Positions 5,039-5,923 of a DNA stretch of 5,923 bases are shown one piece after another; position 1 is the stretch's first letter, and every line of letters begins with the position of its first letter. The notes under the pieces were generated by a model. That model saw only the letters and a program-made list of their open reading frames with translations, did not search any database and was not told the origin of the DNA. This DNA is from Candidatus Moraniibacteriota bacterium (GTDB taxonomy: Bacteria; Patescibacteriota; Minisyncoccia; Moranbacterales; UBA2206). The stretch spans positions 1-5,923 of the forward strand of contig DPJH01000017.1 of the NCBI GenBank assembly GCA_003543115.1. The letters run 5' to 3'. The position numbers were made by a program, and so were the translations under genes.

Positions 5039-5923
5039 TTAGTTTTTTAAATTTACATTTTCACCTTCTTTTTCAAGAATCCTCACTACCCCATTCTCAG
5101 CATCCACCTCGACCATATCTCCATTCTTCAAAACTTGGGTAGCATTTTTGGTCCCGACTATGCATGGCTTTTTTAATTCGCGGGATATAATTGCAGCGTG
5201 ACAGGTGATTCCACCTTCATCAGTGACAATGGCTGATGCTTTTTTGAGCATGGGAATCATCTGCGGATTTGTCATTGAAGTAACTAGCACATCACCATCT
5301 TCTATTTCAGTAATGCCTGTCCAAGACATATGTATCACCACTTTACCTTTCGCAATACCGGGAAAAGCAACATCGCCTGACACTTCATCACTCATATTAC
5401 GCAACTTATTCCTCCAATAAATAAATTTTTCTCCCGTATGCAAATTCCATTTGTTATTTTCCTGCATAATTACGCATCCTCCTAACCTCTTCCTCAATTC
5501 AGCTTCAGTCACTATCATCTTCCCCGCCATCGCACTCTTAAGTTCATTCTTTCTCATAGCACCAATAATATTCAAAGGCAACCCATATTCGTTGGAAACA
5601 TATTCTGCAAAAGAATTGTCACTAAAAAATGTTTCTGCCTCTTCATGAATTTTCAACTTGAGTTCTCCCATATGCAAAAGCTTTTCTATATTTTTTCTGG
5701 TTTTATCATTCAAGACTAAATCGGCTCTGTTTCGAGATATTATCTCTACCAGTTCTCTTTTGGATATTTTTTTAAGAATCACCTCTTCAAGGGCTTGCTG
5801 AAAAGGTTGTTCGAAAAATCTATACAGCCCACAAAACCTATCATTAAATTGCAAGCTTTTTTCCCATTCTTTTAGTATATTTTTCCTGTCAGGCTCAATT
5901 ATCTTATATTCTTTTAGTTGAGC
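5039..5923 (-). CDS. PEP-utilizing enzyme mobile-domain protein, 5' end outside window
   Basis: The frame is open from the window edge at 5923 to a TAA at 5041-5039, giving 294 visible residues. A TTG at 5854-5852 could be read as a start, but coding-like sequence continues upstream of it and the paralogues are 350 residues or more, so about 60-80 N-terminal residues probably lie outside. Visible residues 112-172 carry the linker (YGLPLNIIGAMRKNELKSAM, with the conserved Arg-containing segment after it). The swivelling domain is at about 181-284: VSGDVAFPGIAKGKVVI, GDVLVTSMTNPQMIPMLKKA, DEGGITCHAAIISREL and VGTKNATQVLKNGDMVEVD. The phosphoryl-carrying His is visible residue 242 (codon 5200-5198). 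A short polar tail (EGENVNLKN) follows the domain. The visible linker region could belong to a longer enzyme; whether an ATP-grasp domain lies upstream outside the window cannot be excluded for this gene alone. It is co-transcribed with the next gene, 6 bp downstream. Confidence 0.85.
   Translation of the reverse strand, partial: AQLKEYKIIEPDRKNILKEWEKSLQFNDRFCGLYRFFEQPFQQALEEVILKKISKRELVEIISRNRADLVLNDKTRKNIEKLLHMGELKLKIHEEAETFFSDNSFAEYVSNEYGLPLNIIGAMRKNELKSAMAGKMIVTEAELRKRLGGCVIMQENNKWNLHTGEKFIYWRNKLRNMSDEVSGDVAFPGIAKGKVVIHMSWTGITEIEDGDVLVTSMTNPQMIPMLKKASAIVTDEGGITCHAAIISRELKKPCIVGTKNATQVLKNGDMVEVDAENGVVRILEKEGENVNLKN

Noticed and set aside
5852..5854. TTG as the true start of the rightmost gene
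   Set aside because: The frame stays open for 23 more codons to the window edge with coding-like content, and the paralogues are about 60-80 residues longer, so the real start is probably outside the window.
1..5923. UGA-recoded genetic code, as in some CPR lineages
   Set aside because: No gene here needs TGA read as an amino acid: all reading frames are complete without in-frame TGA and stops are TAA or TAG, which fits the standard bacterial code.

Overview
The window looks like a piece of a small-genome, AT-rich bacterial chromosome. My best guess is a member of the Candidate Phyla Radiation (Patescibacteria, Parcubacteria-like). This rests on several weak signs: about 35-43% GC over most of the genes, compact spacing, minus-strand genes without clear Shine-Dalgarno sequences, and tandem stand-alone 'PEP-utilizing enzyme mobile domain' proteins without ATP-grasp partners. 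All visible stop codons are TAA or TAG and no gene is interrupted by in-frame TGA, so nothing suggests a UGA-recoded genetic code. No tRNA, rRNA, CRISPR array or transposase was seen.

Layout. Five of the six genes lie on the minus strand. Read in the direction of transcription, the right-hand pair (5923-5039, running in from outside the window, then 5032-3959) is two PEP-mobile-domain proteins separated by 6 bp. The left-hand set (3234-2182, 2141-1164, 1127-1, running out of the window) is a PEP-mobile-domain protein, a divergent histidine-phosphatase-superfamily protein, and a third-type PEP-mobile-domain protein cut by the window edge. A well-formed minus-strand promoter at 3282-3310 probably drives the left-hand set. 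Between the two sets sits one plus-strand gene (3435-3887), a low-molecular-weight protein-tyrosine-phosphatase-like protein. It has its own promoter (3338-3366), a good ribosome binding site, a strong intrinsic terminator (3918-3960) and clearly higher GC (about 52%), so it looks like an independent, probably acquired, cassette.

How the genes may work together. The four paralogues share a C-terminal phosphohistidine 'swivelling' domain. The catalytic His is visible in three; the fourth is cut before it. They also share a short linker motif just upstream, while their N-terminal halves differ. None carries the ATP-grasp domain that normally phosphorylates this His in PEP synthase, pyruvate phosphate dikinase or rifampin phosphotransferase. 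With a histidine-phosphatase-fold gene in the same apparent operon and a LMW-phosphatase-like gene next to it, the locus can be read as a phosphohistidine-centred system in which several swivelling-domain proteins share an external phosphoryl donor. This is inference: the substrate, the donor and any functional coupling are unknown, and the array appears to continue beyond both ends of the window.
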